DNA of 6,180 bases from positions 1 to 6,180 of the forward strand of contig JAFSXO010000224.1 in the NCBI GenBank assembly GCA_017444045.1, given 5' to 3'. This DNA comes from a bacterium. Its GTDB lineage: Bacteria > Vulcanimicrobiota > Xenobia > Xenobiales > Xenobiaceae. The position numbers and the translations under genes are program-made. The notes under the pieces were generated by a model. That model was given only the letters and a program-made list of their open reading frames with translations. It did not search any database and was not told the origin of the DNA. Of the stretch, positions 1 through 6,048 are shown in pieces. Every line of letters begins with the position of its first letter. Within the stretch, counting starts at the first letter, position 1.

Positions 1-630
1 GAGAATGCGGTTGTTGCCGGTGTCGGATACGATAAAGCGTTTGCCGTGCATGGCCACGCCCCGGGGAGCATTGAAGCCTTCCTTTACGGTCCAGTTGTAG
101 CCGCGCAGATCGTCGACCCTAACGATGCGGTTGTTGTCGCGGTCGGCAATGTACAGCTTGCCCTCTATATCTACCCACACCTGCTCAGGGTTGAGGAAAT
201 TGCCTATATCGCGGCCGGCGCTGCCCAGAGAGTAAAAGTCGTTGCCGTTCAGGTCCTTCATGTAGATTATGCGCCCGTTGCCGGAATCGCTGATCCATAT
301 GCCCTGCTTGCGCTTGTAGTCATTGGGATCGTCGGATACGAGCAGAGTAAAGCGCGTGGTCTTGGGCTTAAGCTCGGTGCTGACCACCTGCTGCTCTGGC
401 GAAACCAAGCCCTCTTTAATAGGCGCCAGTACCTTTTTGCCGTCTTCAGCGGCCTGGCCTTCGGCGGTTCCGGCTGTGCCTGACGCGGTCGCAGTGCTGG
501 CGGCGCCGTTTTCGCTGGCAGAGACTGCCGGGGAGGCTGCCGCTTTTTGCTCGTCGGCATGCAGAGGGGAGGCTAGATTAAAACAGAGCGCTGTAGCTAG
601 CGCTGCTGTGAATATGTATTTTAAACGCAC
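1..630 (-). CDS. Exported NHL-repeat (beta-propeller) protein, N-terminal 210 residues, cut by window edge
   Basis: Reading the minus strand from a GTG at 630 gives an open frame to the window edge. The first 25 residues form a classic Sec signal peptide: basic MRLKY, a hydrophobic Ala/Leu stretch, then SPLHA before DEQ, so cleavage is likely after residue 25. Residues 30-60 are a low-complexity Ala/Ser/Thr/Gly linker. From about residue 110 there are three NHL-type repeats with the D-x-x-N-x-R-I core: ISDSGNGRII (113-122), IADRDNNRIV (161-170) and VSDTGNNRIL (201-210). NHL repeats build beta-propellers that mostly bind proteins or ligands, so the product is probably periplasmic or surface-bound; its partner is unknown. 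The GTG start is chosen because AGGAAG (638-643) lies 7 nt upstream and the signal peptide begins there. The frame stays open upstream, and an ATG at 717 is a less likely alternative because it would bury the signal peptide. The gene is divergent from pta. Confidence 0.85.
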   Translation of the reverse strand, partial: MRLKYIFTAALATALCFNLASPLHADEQKAAASPAVSASENGAASTATASGTAGTAEGQAAEDGKKVLAPIKEGLVSPEQQVVSTELKPKTTRFTLLVSDDPNDYKRKQGIWISDSGNGRIIYMKDLNGNDFYSLGSAGRDIGNFLNPEQVWVDIEGKLYIADRDNNRIVRVDDLRGYNWTVKEGFNAPRGVAMHGKRFIVSDTGNNRIL

Positions 631-892
631 TGATAAACTTCCTAAGGCTAAGTATCGTCCAGTTGTTCTGTAAGCGCCGGATACCGCCCCGATAGCGTAG
701 GGCGGCACGCAGTTCATTCTTCTGATACTATGATGCAAAGAATCTGTGCAGGTTTTCACTTTATTTCGGTAGAAGTCCTGCTGTTGCACTGCGCTGTGTC
801 CAGTTTTTGGCCGGTGTATTGTCAGAGCGCTGGCGTATGGCCAGTATAAGCCGGAGCGCAGGCCGGTGCCGTATAACGGCCCGCGATTATTT

Positions 893-910
893 TTGTTTGG
901 GAGCAAACAA
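893..910 (+). promoter_or_regulatory. pta ribosome-binding site displayed in a hairpin loop
   Basis: TTGTTTG (893-899) and CAAACAA (904-910) are perfect reverse complements, giving a 7-bp stem around the tetraloop GGAG (900-903). That GGAG is the Shine-Dalgarno of pta, 6 nt before the ATG at 910. The last stem base is the A of the start codon. The inverted repeat is plain in the sequence. A role in translation control is inference, since the stem has only two G-C pairs and may be marginally stable. Confidence 0.5.
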
Positions 911-1959
911 TGCAGAACATTCTCGATAATATTAGGGCGCGCGCCAAGGAAGCCCACTGCCATATAGTACTGCCCGAAGGCATGGACAACCGTACCCTGC
1001 AGGCTGCCCGCTGGGTGATGGACCGCGGCTATGCCGAGATTACCATTATCGGCGAGCCTGTGGAGATCCGCTCTCGTGCCAGCAGCTTGGGCTTCCGCCT
1101 CGACGATGTGAATATCGTCGACCACCTCAATAGCCCCGATTTTAACCGCTATCTCAGCGACTACTATGAGATGCGCAAGGCCAAAGCCCAGGCTAAGGGC
1201 AAGGACTTCACTATGGAAGAGGCCACCAGGGACATGCGCGATCCTCTGTATTTTGCCAATATGATGATCCGTTCCGGCCAGGCCGACGGCTCCGTGGCCG
1301 GCGCTACCAACACCACGGCCCATACGGTTCGCGCCGCTCTGCAGTGCCTGGGTGCGCAGAAGGGCCTGAAGACCGTTTCCAGCTTCTTCCTCATGGTTAT
1401 CCCCAGCAAGCCTGAGTTTGGCGAGGGCGGCGCTATGCTGTTCTCCGACTGCGGCGTGGTTATCTGCCCCGACGCCGTTCAGCTCGCCGATATCGCCATT
1501 ACTACGGCCGATTCCTGCCGCGCCTTCCTGGGCGCTGAGCCGCGCATCGCTATGCTCAGCTTCTCCACCAAGGGCAGCGCTAAGCACGAGCTGGTCGACA
1601 AGGTGACCGAAGCCCTCGGCCTAGTAAAATCCCGCAATCCGCAGCTGGCCGTCGACGGCGAGCTGCAGCTCGACGCCGCGCTCATCCCCAGCGTCGCCGC
1701 CAGCAAGGCTCCTGGCTCCAATGTGGCCGGCAAAGCCAATGTGCTCATTTTCCCCGACATCCAGGCCGGAAACATCGGCTACAAGCTGGCTGAGCGCATG
1801 TCTGGCGGCATCGCTATCGGCCCCATCCTTCAGGGCTTGGAGTACGCTTCTAACGACCTGTCCCGCGGCTGCAAGGCTGAGGATATCGTCGATACCGTAT
1901 GCGTTACGGCTATCCAGGCTGTGGCCCGCAAGCAGCGCGTATCCGGCTGCTGCCGCTAA
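910..1959 (+). CDS. pta: Phosphate acetyltransferase (short, single-domain form)
   Basis: Cytoplasmic enzyme that exchanges CoA and phosphate between acetyl-CoA and acetyl phosphate, the first step of the Pta-AckA route to acetate and ATP. At 349 residues it is the short form, about the length of the Methanosarcina and Firmicutes enzymes, and lacks the N-terminal P-loop and DRTGG regions of the roughly 700-residue form. Family landmarks in order: VLPEGMDNRTLQAAR (20-34), ADGSVAGATNTTAHTVRAALQ (125-145) followed by SSFFLM, LSFSTKGSA (216-224), then NVAGKANVLIFPDIQAGNIG (271-290) and GPILQGL...NDLSRGC (304-321). By homology to the Methanosarcina enzyme, the CoA and catalytic residues correspond to S318, R319 and D325. 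Where most homologues have a Lys-Pro pair after GPILQGL, this one reads EYAS. The C-terminus is an unusual SGCCR. ATG 910 is supported by GGAG 6 nt upstream and by the family N-terminus. Its partner ackA is 2.7 kb downstream, not adjacent. Confidence 0.97.
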   Translation: MQNILDNIRARAKEAHCHIVLPEGMDNRTLQAARWVMDRGYAEITIIGEPVEIRSRASSLGFRLDDVNIVDHLNSPDFNRYLSDYYEMRKAKAQAKGKDFTMEEATRDMRDPLYFANMMIRSGQADGSVAGATNTTAHTVRAALQCLGAQKGLKTVSSFFLMVIPSKPEFGEGGAMLFSDCGVVICPDAVQLADIAITTADSCRAFLGAEPRIAMLSFSTKGSAKHELVDKVTEALGLVKSRNPQLAVDGELQLDAALIPSVAASKAPGSNVAGKANVLIFPDIQAGNIGYKLAERMSGGIAIGPILQGLEYASNDLSRGCKAEDIVDTVCVTAIQAVARKQRVSGCCR

Positions 1960-1992
1960 ATTATTAGATGCTGTAGCATTGTAAAACTGCGC

Positions 1993-2011
1993 TGCTGAGC
2001 GCTGTTCAGCA
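1993..2011. repeat. Small inverted repeat after pta
   Basis: TGCTGA (1993-1998) and TCAGCA (2006-2011) pair perfectly around a 7-nt loop, starting about 34 nt after the pta stop. No U-tract follows, so it is not a standard intrinsic terminator. It may help protect the 3' end of the pta transcript. Confidence 0.35.
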
Positions 2012-2036
2012 ACGTAGGAATATATGCGTTAGCGCT

Positions 2037-2070
2037 GCGCCGTATGTTGCGATTGGCTGGCATACGGCGC
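2037..2070. repeat. 10-bp perfect inverted repeat in the convergent pta/TPR gap
   Basis: GCGCCGTATG (2037-2046) and CATACGGCGC (2061-2070) form a perfect, GC-rich 10-bp stem with a 14-nt loop. There is no U-run on either side. It lies about 80 nt beyond the pta stop and could be a Rho-type or RNA 3'-end stabilising structure. Its arms share the heptamer GCCGTAT/ATACGGC with the larger stem at 2131-2176. Confidence 0.5.
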
Positions 2071-2130
2071 GCATTGCATCTAAGAAGCGTTCCTGGCAGA
2101 ACATATGGCCCAGCAGAATATCTGAAAATC

Positions 2131-2176
2131 CAATACGGCCCCTGCCGCTAACTTGTATGTGGCAGGGGCCGTATTG
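2131..2176 (-). terminator. Strong hairpin at the end of the TPR gene, possible bidirectional terminator
   Basis: CAATACGGCCCCTGCC (2131-2146) and GGCAGGGGCCGTATTG (2161-2176) are perfect reverse complements, a 16-bp GC-rich stem with a 14-nt loop. It starts 37 nt past the stop of the minus-strand TPR gene. On that strand the stem is followed by GATTTTC, a short interrupted U-tract, so weak intrinsic termination is plausible. On the plus strand, for pta read-through, no U-tract follows. The stem is certain; its use as a terminator is likely because it sits between two convergent genes. Confidence 0.65.
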
Positions 2177-2213
2177 AGTCCTATTAGGATGCGTCGGCTT
2201 GTTCAGGGCCGTC

Positions 2214-3026
2214 TTAGTCGTTGCTGTACTGGTCATACCAGTCCATCGAAGATTCGCCGCCGCCCAGCCAGCCGTTGGTGTCGGTATTGACCTTGGTGGT
2301 GCCGGTAGTGACGACCTTTTCCTCTTCGTTGCTGTGAACCCAGCCGTAATTGCGCTTGCTGGCAATTAAGGGCTGAGCGACCTGGTCTCCCATAAAGCTG
2401 TCGCTGCTTTCGCTGGCTTCCGGCGGTGCAATGGTGGTATTAATCTCAGGGGGCAGAGACTTTACCTGCTCCTGAAGCAGGGCTATGCGCCGCTTGATTT
2501 CTGGAGTGGCCAGGTTTAGCGGATCGTTGAGCACGAAGCGCTCGTAATAATTAAGAGCCAGGCGAAGCTCCTTGTCGCGCTCGGCCAGCACGCCCAGGCC
2601 GCGGATGGCCGTGGTGTCCATGGCATCGTAATTGAGCGCCTGGGTGTAAGCGTTGTAGGCGCCGTCATTGTCGTGCAGCAGGCTGCAGGTGTCGCCCAGT
2701 AAGCTCCACAGCGATGAAGATGAGGGAGCGCAGCCTGTCTGGTGCTTGGCCGACTTGCAGATGTCGGCAGCCAGCTTGTTTGCCTGCTCGCCCTGTCCCT
2801 GCAATAGCATCAGCTTGACCTTGCGGAAGGCGCAGTGAATGGAGTCGGGATAAGATGCGGTAATCTCGTCCATGGTGCGCAGGGCTGCGGCAAAGTCCTT
2901 TAGCTTCATGTGCGAGGTAGCCAGCGCTACCGCCAGATCTGTATGCACCTCTTCGGTAGCATAGCTGCAGTGCAGACCATTTTGGGCGGCTTCCTTGGCC
3001 TTCTCCCAATTGCCGCGGCGTACCCA
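2214..3026 (-). CDS. C-terminal part of interrupted TPR protein, after the in-frame UAG
   Basis: This frame continues the upstream TPR gene without a shift: 270 sense codons follow the UAG, then a TAA. Residues just after the UAG (WVRRGNWEKAKEAAQNGL) complete a TPR. More TPR-like helix pairs follow, for example LWSLLGDTCSLLHDNDGAYNAYTQAL and LGVLAERDKELRLALNYYERF. A predicted helix (PEIKRRIALLQEQVKSLP) comes next, then about 90 residues of Ser/Thr/Glu-rich, probably disordered tail ending GESSMDWYDQYSND. No signal peptide or membrane segment is seen. If translated on its own, the first usable start is a GTG at 2948 (VHTDLAVAL), but its only purine-rich Shine-Dalgarno candidate abuts the GTG, so independent expression looks poor. 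Best read as the second half of one gene; function unknown beyond protein-protein scaffolding by TPRs. Confidence 0.7.
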   Translation of the reverse strand, partial: WVRRGNWEKAKEAAQNGLHCSYATEEVHTDLAVALATSHMKLKDFAAALRTMDEITASYPDSIHCAFRKVKLMLLQGQGEQANKLAADICKSAKHQTGCAPSSSSLWSLLGDTCSLLHDNDGAYNAYTQALNYDAMDTTAIRGLGVLAERDKELRLALNYYERFVLNDPLNLATPEIKRRIALLQEQVKSLPPEINTTIAPPEASESSDSFMGDQVAQPLIASKRNYGWVHSNEEEKVVTTGTTKVNTDTNGWLGGGESSMDWYDQYSND

Positions 3027-3029
3027 CTA
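3027..3029 (-). other. In-frame UAG splitting the TPR gene
   Basis: The codon order on the minus strand is CTG GCC GAG TAG TGG GTA CGC. Coding character continues in the same frame on both sides. Numbering from ATG 4382, the TPR position-20 alanines fall at A428 and A462, exactly 34 apart if the UAG counts as one residue (452). This fits a single substitution from a sense codon (for example Tyr, Gln, Glu, Lys, Ser, Leu or Trp) and argues against an insertion or deletion. Confidence 0.85.
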
Positions 3030-4349
3030 CTCGGCCAGTCCCAGATGGCTCTTGGCATCGCGCGGGTTCTGGGCCACCGATTTTAAGTACAGCTCTTCTG
3101 CTTCCTCTAAATTGCCGGTGGCTTCGAGAATAGGGGCGATCATGCGGGAGTTGCTTTCGACCTCGCGCATGTATATCTGCAGCGCCTCATCGTAATGGCC
3201 CAGCTTGAAGTACAGCTCGGCCAGCGCCCTCTCGATGGCGCGGCGGATAGCTTTTTTCTCGGTGGGATCGTCGATAATGTCGCGGTAAAAATCGATGGCG
3301 CTCTGCGAATCGCCGCGGCGCACATAAAGACGTCCCAGCTGCCACAGAGCCTGGGCATTTTTAGAATCGGCGCGCAGGGCTCCTTTGAGCGTGGTGATGG
3401 CATCTTCGAAAAGACCAGCCTGGATTTGCTGTTTGGCCAGCATGTTCCAGGAGCGCATATCTGTATGGTCTTTTTTTACTACCTCTTTGAGGTCGGCTAT
3501 GAGATTCTGGTTTAACTTGCGCCAGTTTTCCTGCAGACCGAGCTGGGCATATACGTTAAGCAGCTCGACCTTCCACTGGTTGACATTTTTGTGCCTGGGG
3601 TTAGAACGGATGGCCTGCTCGTAGGCACCCCGCGATTCCGTGAAGGACTTGGTGCGGTAAGCGATGCGCGCAGCCGCTTCGAGAATGCTGGCGTTGGTCT
3701 CGCGGTGGATAAGGGCGCGCGCTAACAGGCGCAGGCCCATCTTTTGCAGCGCCTGGCGCTTTTCGGGAGGCAGACCGCGTCCGAGCATTTCCTCGTAAAA
3801 GGTTCCGCCCAAGGGCAGCTCTTCGTCGGCGCGCAGCTTTATTAGGAGAGAGTAGGCTCTTTCTGCTGTCTCTAGATCGCCGGCGCGCACAGCTGTAGCG
3901 GCTAGGCGGCGCACGGTGTCGGGATCCTCGGGATGAAAATTGGCTACCCACTGACGCCACTGCAGGGCATCGGCATAGGCACCGTCCTCTTCTAATTGCT
4001 CGGCAAGCTTTACTCCGAAGAAGGGCATGTTGCATACGTTGGCGGCCTGCAGCAGCGCCTGGCGCAGCTCGGTGCGGTTTTGCATCTTGCGGAGTATTTT
4101 TATCTTCAGCTTGTGCAGCTCAGGATCGGTAGGTGAATTGGTCAGCTTGGTTTCGACATCGGCCAGAGCTTCATCTAGAGGCTCGGTAATATCGTTTATT
4201 AAAGGCTTTTCACCTTTCTTTTCTGGCATTTTTGATCGGGGAACATCCCGGCGCACAAGGCCCCGACTGGCCATAGGATCGTTGGCCACGTCGCTTTTGC
4301 TGGGCATGGACGGTTTTAACTGTTTGCTTCCACCGAGTTTTGATTTCAT
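3027..4349 (-). CDS. TPR-repeat protein, N-terminal part up to in-frame UAG
   Basis: A cytoplasmic-looking TPR protein with no signal peptide or membrane helix. Counting from the upstream ATG 4382, residues 1-60 are Lys/Arg/Ser/Pro-rich and probably disordered. Residues 65-220 are helical, with degenerate repeats such as DLETAERAYSLLIK. Clear TPRs run from about 235 to 451: SFTESRGAYEQAIRSNP, LFEDAITTLKGALRADSKN, DSQSAIDFYRDII, HYDEALQIYMREVESN and NLEEAEELYLKSVAQNP. TPRs mediate protein-protein contacts; the partner is unknown and I recognise no named family. The start at ATG 4349 is preferred over ATG 4382 for two reasons. GAGAG lies 7 nt upstream of 4349, while 4382 has a purine run directly abutting it. 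A TATACT box at 4394-4399 would also put the transcript start only a few bases before 4382. The frame ends at UAG 3027-3029 but coding clearly continues, so the intact product would be about 711 residues. The gene is divergent from ackA and convergent with pta. Confidence 0.8.
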   Translation of the reverse strand: MKSKLGGSKQLKPSMPSKSDVANDPMASRGLVRRDVPRSKMPEKKGEKPLINDITEPLDEALADVETKLTNSPTDPELHKLKIKILRKMQNRTELRQALLQAANVCNMPFFGVKLAEQLEEDGAYADALQWRQWVANFHPEDPDTVRRLAATAVRAGDLETAERAYSLLIKLRADEELPLGGTFYEEMLGRGLPPEKRQALQKMGLRLLARALIHRETNASILEAAARIAYRTKSFTESRGAYEQAIRSNPRHKNVNQWKVELLNVYAQLGLQENWRKLNQNLIADLKEVVKKDHTDMRSWNMLAKQQIQAGLFEDAITTLKGALRADSKNAQALWQLGRLYVRRGDSQSAIDFYRDIIDDPTEKKAIRRAIERALAELYFKLGHYDEALQIYMREVESNSRMIAPILEATGNLEEAEELYLKSVAQNPRDAKSHLGLAE

Positions 4350-4393
4350 TATCCCACTCTCTTTTACAGGCGGGAGCTTCATCCGCCTGGGGT

Positions 4394-4399
4394 AGTATA
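4394..4399 (-). promoter_or_regulatory. Candidate -10 box for the TPR gene
   Basis: On the minus strand TATACT (5 of 6 to consensus) sits in an AT-rich stretch 45-50 nt before the ATG at 4349. No good -35 is found at 16-18 nt; only T-rich sequence lies there. If used, transcription would begin near 4387, giving a leader of about 37 nt to ATG 4349. Confidence 0.35.
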
Positions 4400-4449
4400 T
4401 ACTTTAAATACCGAATTTTTAGAAAAAATCCATAGCTGAGCTTCTATAT

Positions 4450-4477
4450 TTGTTAAAAAAAACCTGGCTGTTTTAAA
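4450..4477 (+). promoter_or_regulatory. Candidate sigma-70-type promoter for ackA
   Basis: TTGTTA (4450-4455) and TTTAAA (4472-4477) are separated by 16 nt in the most AT-rich part of the divergent gap, with A/T-rich sequence upstream. Each box matches consensus at four of six positions. A 10-bp palindrome AAGAATTCTT (4476-4485) overlaps the -10 edge and could be an operator, but this is weak. If the promoter is correct, the ackA leader is about 140 nt long. Confidence 0.3.
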
Positions 4478-4621
4478 GAATTCTTAAGGAAGCTTGTTCC
4501 TCATTTTTATCGCAGGCGCATCTGAGAGCGGCGAAGCTGCTCCAGCGGAAAGCAAGTGAAGCTCCAATGCGTTCGTGGCAGGGTACAGGAAAAAAAACTG
4601 CTTTGGTGAAAAATCCGCCCC

Positions 4622-5857
4622 ATGAATATTTTAGTTCTCAATTGTGGCTCTTCCACTGTTAAATTTCAAATCATCAATACTTCCAGCGAGCTCATCAAAA
4701 ACGATGGCGAGCGCTGTCTGGCTTCCGGCAATTTAGAAAAGATTGGTTCCCAAGAAGCTTTGGTAACCATGAAAGCGACGGGCAAGGAGCCGTATAAGGA
4801 TGTGCGTCCCCTTTCCGATCACCGCGAAGCTATTAATGTAGTTCTCAACTGGATCGATTCTGGCGAATCCCAGATAGAGGGCATCAATTCGCTGGCCGAC
4901 ATCAATGCCGTAGGCCATCGCGTCCTGCACGGCGGCGAGCGCTTCGTGCAGTCGGTAATCGTCGACGAAGATGTTATGAAGGGCATAGATGAGTGCGCCG
5001 TTTGGGGCCCTCTGCACAATCCCGCCAACCTGAAGGGCATCCAGGCCTGCCGCGCCCTGCTGGGCGAAAAGGTTCCCCAGGTCGCCGTTTTCGATACGGA
5101 TTTCCATCACACCATGGCTCCCGAAGCCTTTATGTACGGCCTGCCTTACGAGTGCTACGAGAAGCACGGCATTCGCCGTTACGGCTTCCACGGTACCTCG
5201 CATCGCTACATAACCCAGAAATTTGCCGAGGTTATGAAAAAGGACGTCAGCGAGGTGAACATTATCAGCCTGCACTTGGGCAACGGCTGCTCGGCCTGCG
5301 CCATTAGGAACGGCAAATGCGTCGATACTTCCATGGGTCTCACACCCTTGGAAGGCCTGCTCATGGGCACCCGCTGCGGCGATTTGGATGCGTCTATTCT
5401 CTGCTTCTTGGCTGAGAAGGATGGTCTGAATTTCCAGGAGCTGAATACGCTGATCAACAAAAAGTCCGGCGTATTGGGCGTTTCCGGTATCTCGTCCGAC
5501 ATGCGCGACCTTGAGAACGCTGCTGTTAACGAGGGCAACAAGCGGGCTCAGCTGGCTCTGGATATGTTCTGCATGAGAGTCAAAAAGTACGTCGGCGCTT
5601 ATCTGGCCGAAATGAACGGCACCGAAGCCATTGTCTTTACCGGTGGCATTGGGCAGAACTCCAATTACGTGCGCGAGCGGGTCTGCTCCAATATGGAGTA
5701 TCTCGGCATCGTTTTGGACAAGGAGAAGAACAACACTCTGCCGCGCAGCACTGGCGGCGTTATCTCCGCTCCCGAATCCAAGCTGCTGGTCACCGTGCTT
5801 CCTACCAATGAGGAGCTGATGATCGCCCGCGATACGCTGAGACTCACCGAAAAGTAG
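4622..5857 (+). CDS. ackA: Acetate kinase
   Basis: Cytoplasmic ASKHA-fold kinase that interconverts acetyl phosphate plus ADP with acetate plus ATP, completing the route begun by Pta. The length of 411 residues is normal for the family. Motifs: N-terminal signature LVLNCGSSTVKF (4-15, with N7); GHRVLHGG (98-105, R100); VFDTDFHHTM (156-165, catalytic D158); RRYGFHGTSH (185-194, H190); LHLGNGCSACAI (217-228); MGLTPLEGLLMGTRCGDLD (238-256, R251); FTGGIGQNS (339-347) and TNEELMIARDT (395-405, E398). These match the Methanosarcina active-site set N7, R91, D148, H180, R241 and E384. The usual GTRSGD motif has Cys in place of Ser. ATG 4622 is fixed by the canonical MNILVLN start, although the ribosome site is poor: GGTGA lies 12 nt upstream. 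The stop is TAG, followed within 25 nt by a terminator, so UAG acts as a stop here. The gene is divergent from the TPR gene and separate from pta. Confidence 0.98.
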   Translation: MNILVLNCGSSTVKFQIINTSSELIKNDGERCLASGNLEKIGSQEALVTMKATGKEPYKDVRPLSDHREAINVVLNWIDSGESQIEGINSLADINAVGHRVLHGGERFVQSVIVDEDVMKGIDECAVWGPLHNPANLKGIQACRALLGEKVPQVAVFDTDFHHTMAPEAFMYGLPYECYEKHGIRRYGFHGTSHRYITQKFAEVMKKDVSEVNIISLHLGNGCSACAIRNGKCVDTSMGLTPLEGLLMGTRCGDLDASILCFLAEKDGLNFQELNTLINKKSGVLGVSGISSDMRDLENAAVNEGNKRAQLALDMFCMRVKKYVGAYLAEMNGTEAIVFTGGIGQNSNYVRERVCSNMEYLGIVLDKEKNNTLPRSTGGVISAPESKLLVTVLPTNEELMIARDTLRLTEK

Positions 5858-5877
5858 TCGGCGTTCAGCTTACGGGC

Positions 5878-5913
5878 AAAAAGAGTGCAGCCCCCACGGG
5901 CTGTGCTCTTTTT
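5878..5913 (+). terminator. Rho-independent terminator of ackA
   Basis: AAAAAGAGTGCAGCCC (5878-5893) pairs with GGGCTGTGCTCTTTTT (5898-5913) around a CCAC loop, giving a 16-bp stem with two G-U pairs. It has the A-tract/GC-core/U-tract form of an intrinsic terminator and begins 20 nt after the ackA stop. It isolates ackA from the downstream ATPase gene. Confidence 0.92.
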
Positions 5914-6048
5914 CTAGCAGATAGGAGCCAGGCATTAAGTTTAGTTCTGGGCCAGGCACAGCTGAGCGCAGCTAGGCAGTGCCGGCGCTAAAGCTGGTGC
6001 AGCGCAAACGCAGACAAACAATATTAGCTAAAGCAAGAGGGGGATTCT

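Noticed and set aside
46..483. Plus-strand open frame of 145 codons opposite the NHL gene
   Set aside because: It is the antisense shadow of the minus-strand NHL repeats, which have a signal peptide, a ribosome site and clear motifs; the plus-strand product has none.
684..705. CCGCCC/GGGCGG hairpin in the gap upstream of pta
   Set aside because: The stem is only 6 bp with a 10-nt loop and no U-tract; nothing ties it to either divergent gene.
819..850. Possible pta promoter, TTGTCA with TATAAG
   Set aside because: The boxes are individually good, but the 20-nt spacer is too long for a normal sigma-70 promoter and no better pairing was found nearby.
4487..4501. AGGAA/TTCCT hairpin followed by T-rich sequence upstream of ackA, possible attenuator
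   Set aside because: A 5-bp stem with two G-C pairs is too weak to be called a terminator or attenuator.
4733..5275. Minus-strand open frame of 180 codons inside ackA
   Set aside because: It lies wholly opposite highly conserved acetate kinase motifs and shows no recognisable protein features or ribosome site.
5927..5978. Repeated GCCAGGCA/AGGCA words upstream of the ATPase gene, possible operator
   Set aside because: Two 8-mers and one partial copy with uneven spacing (24 and 20 nt) are within chance for GC-rich sequence.
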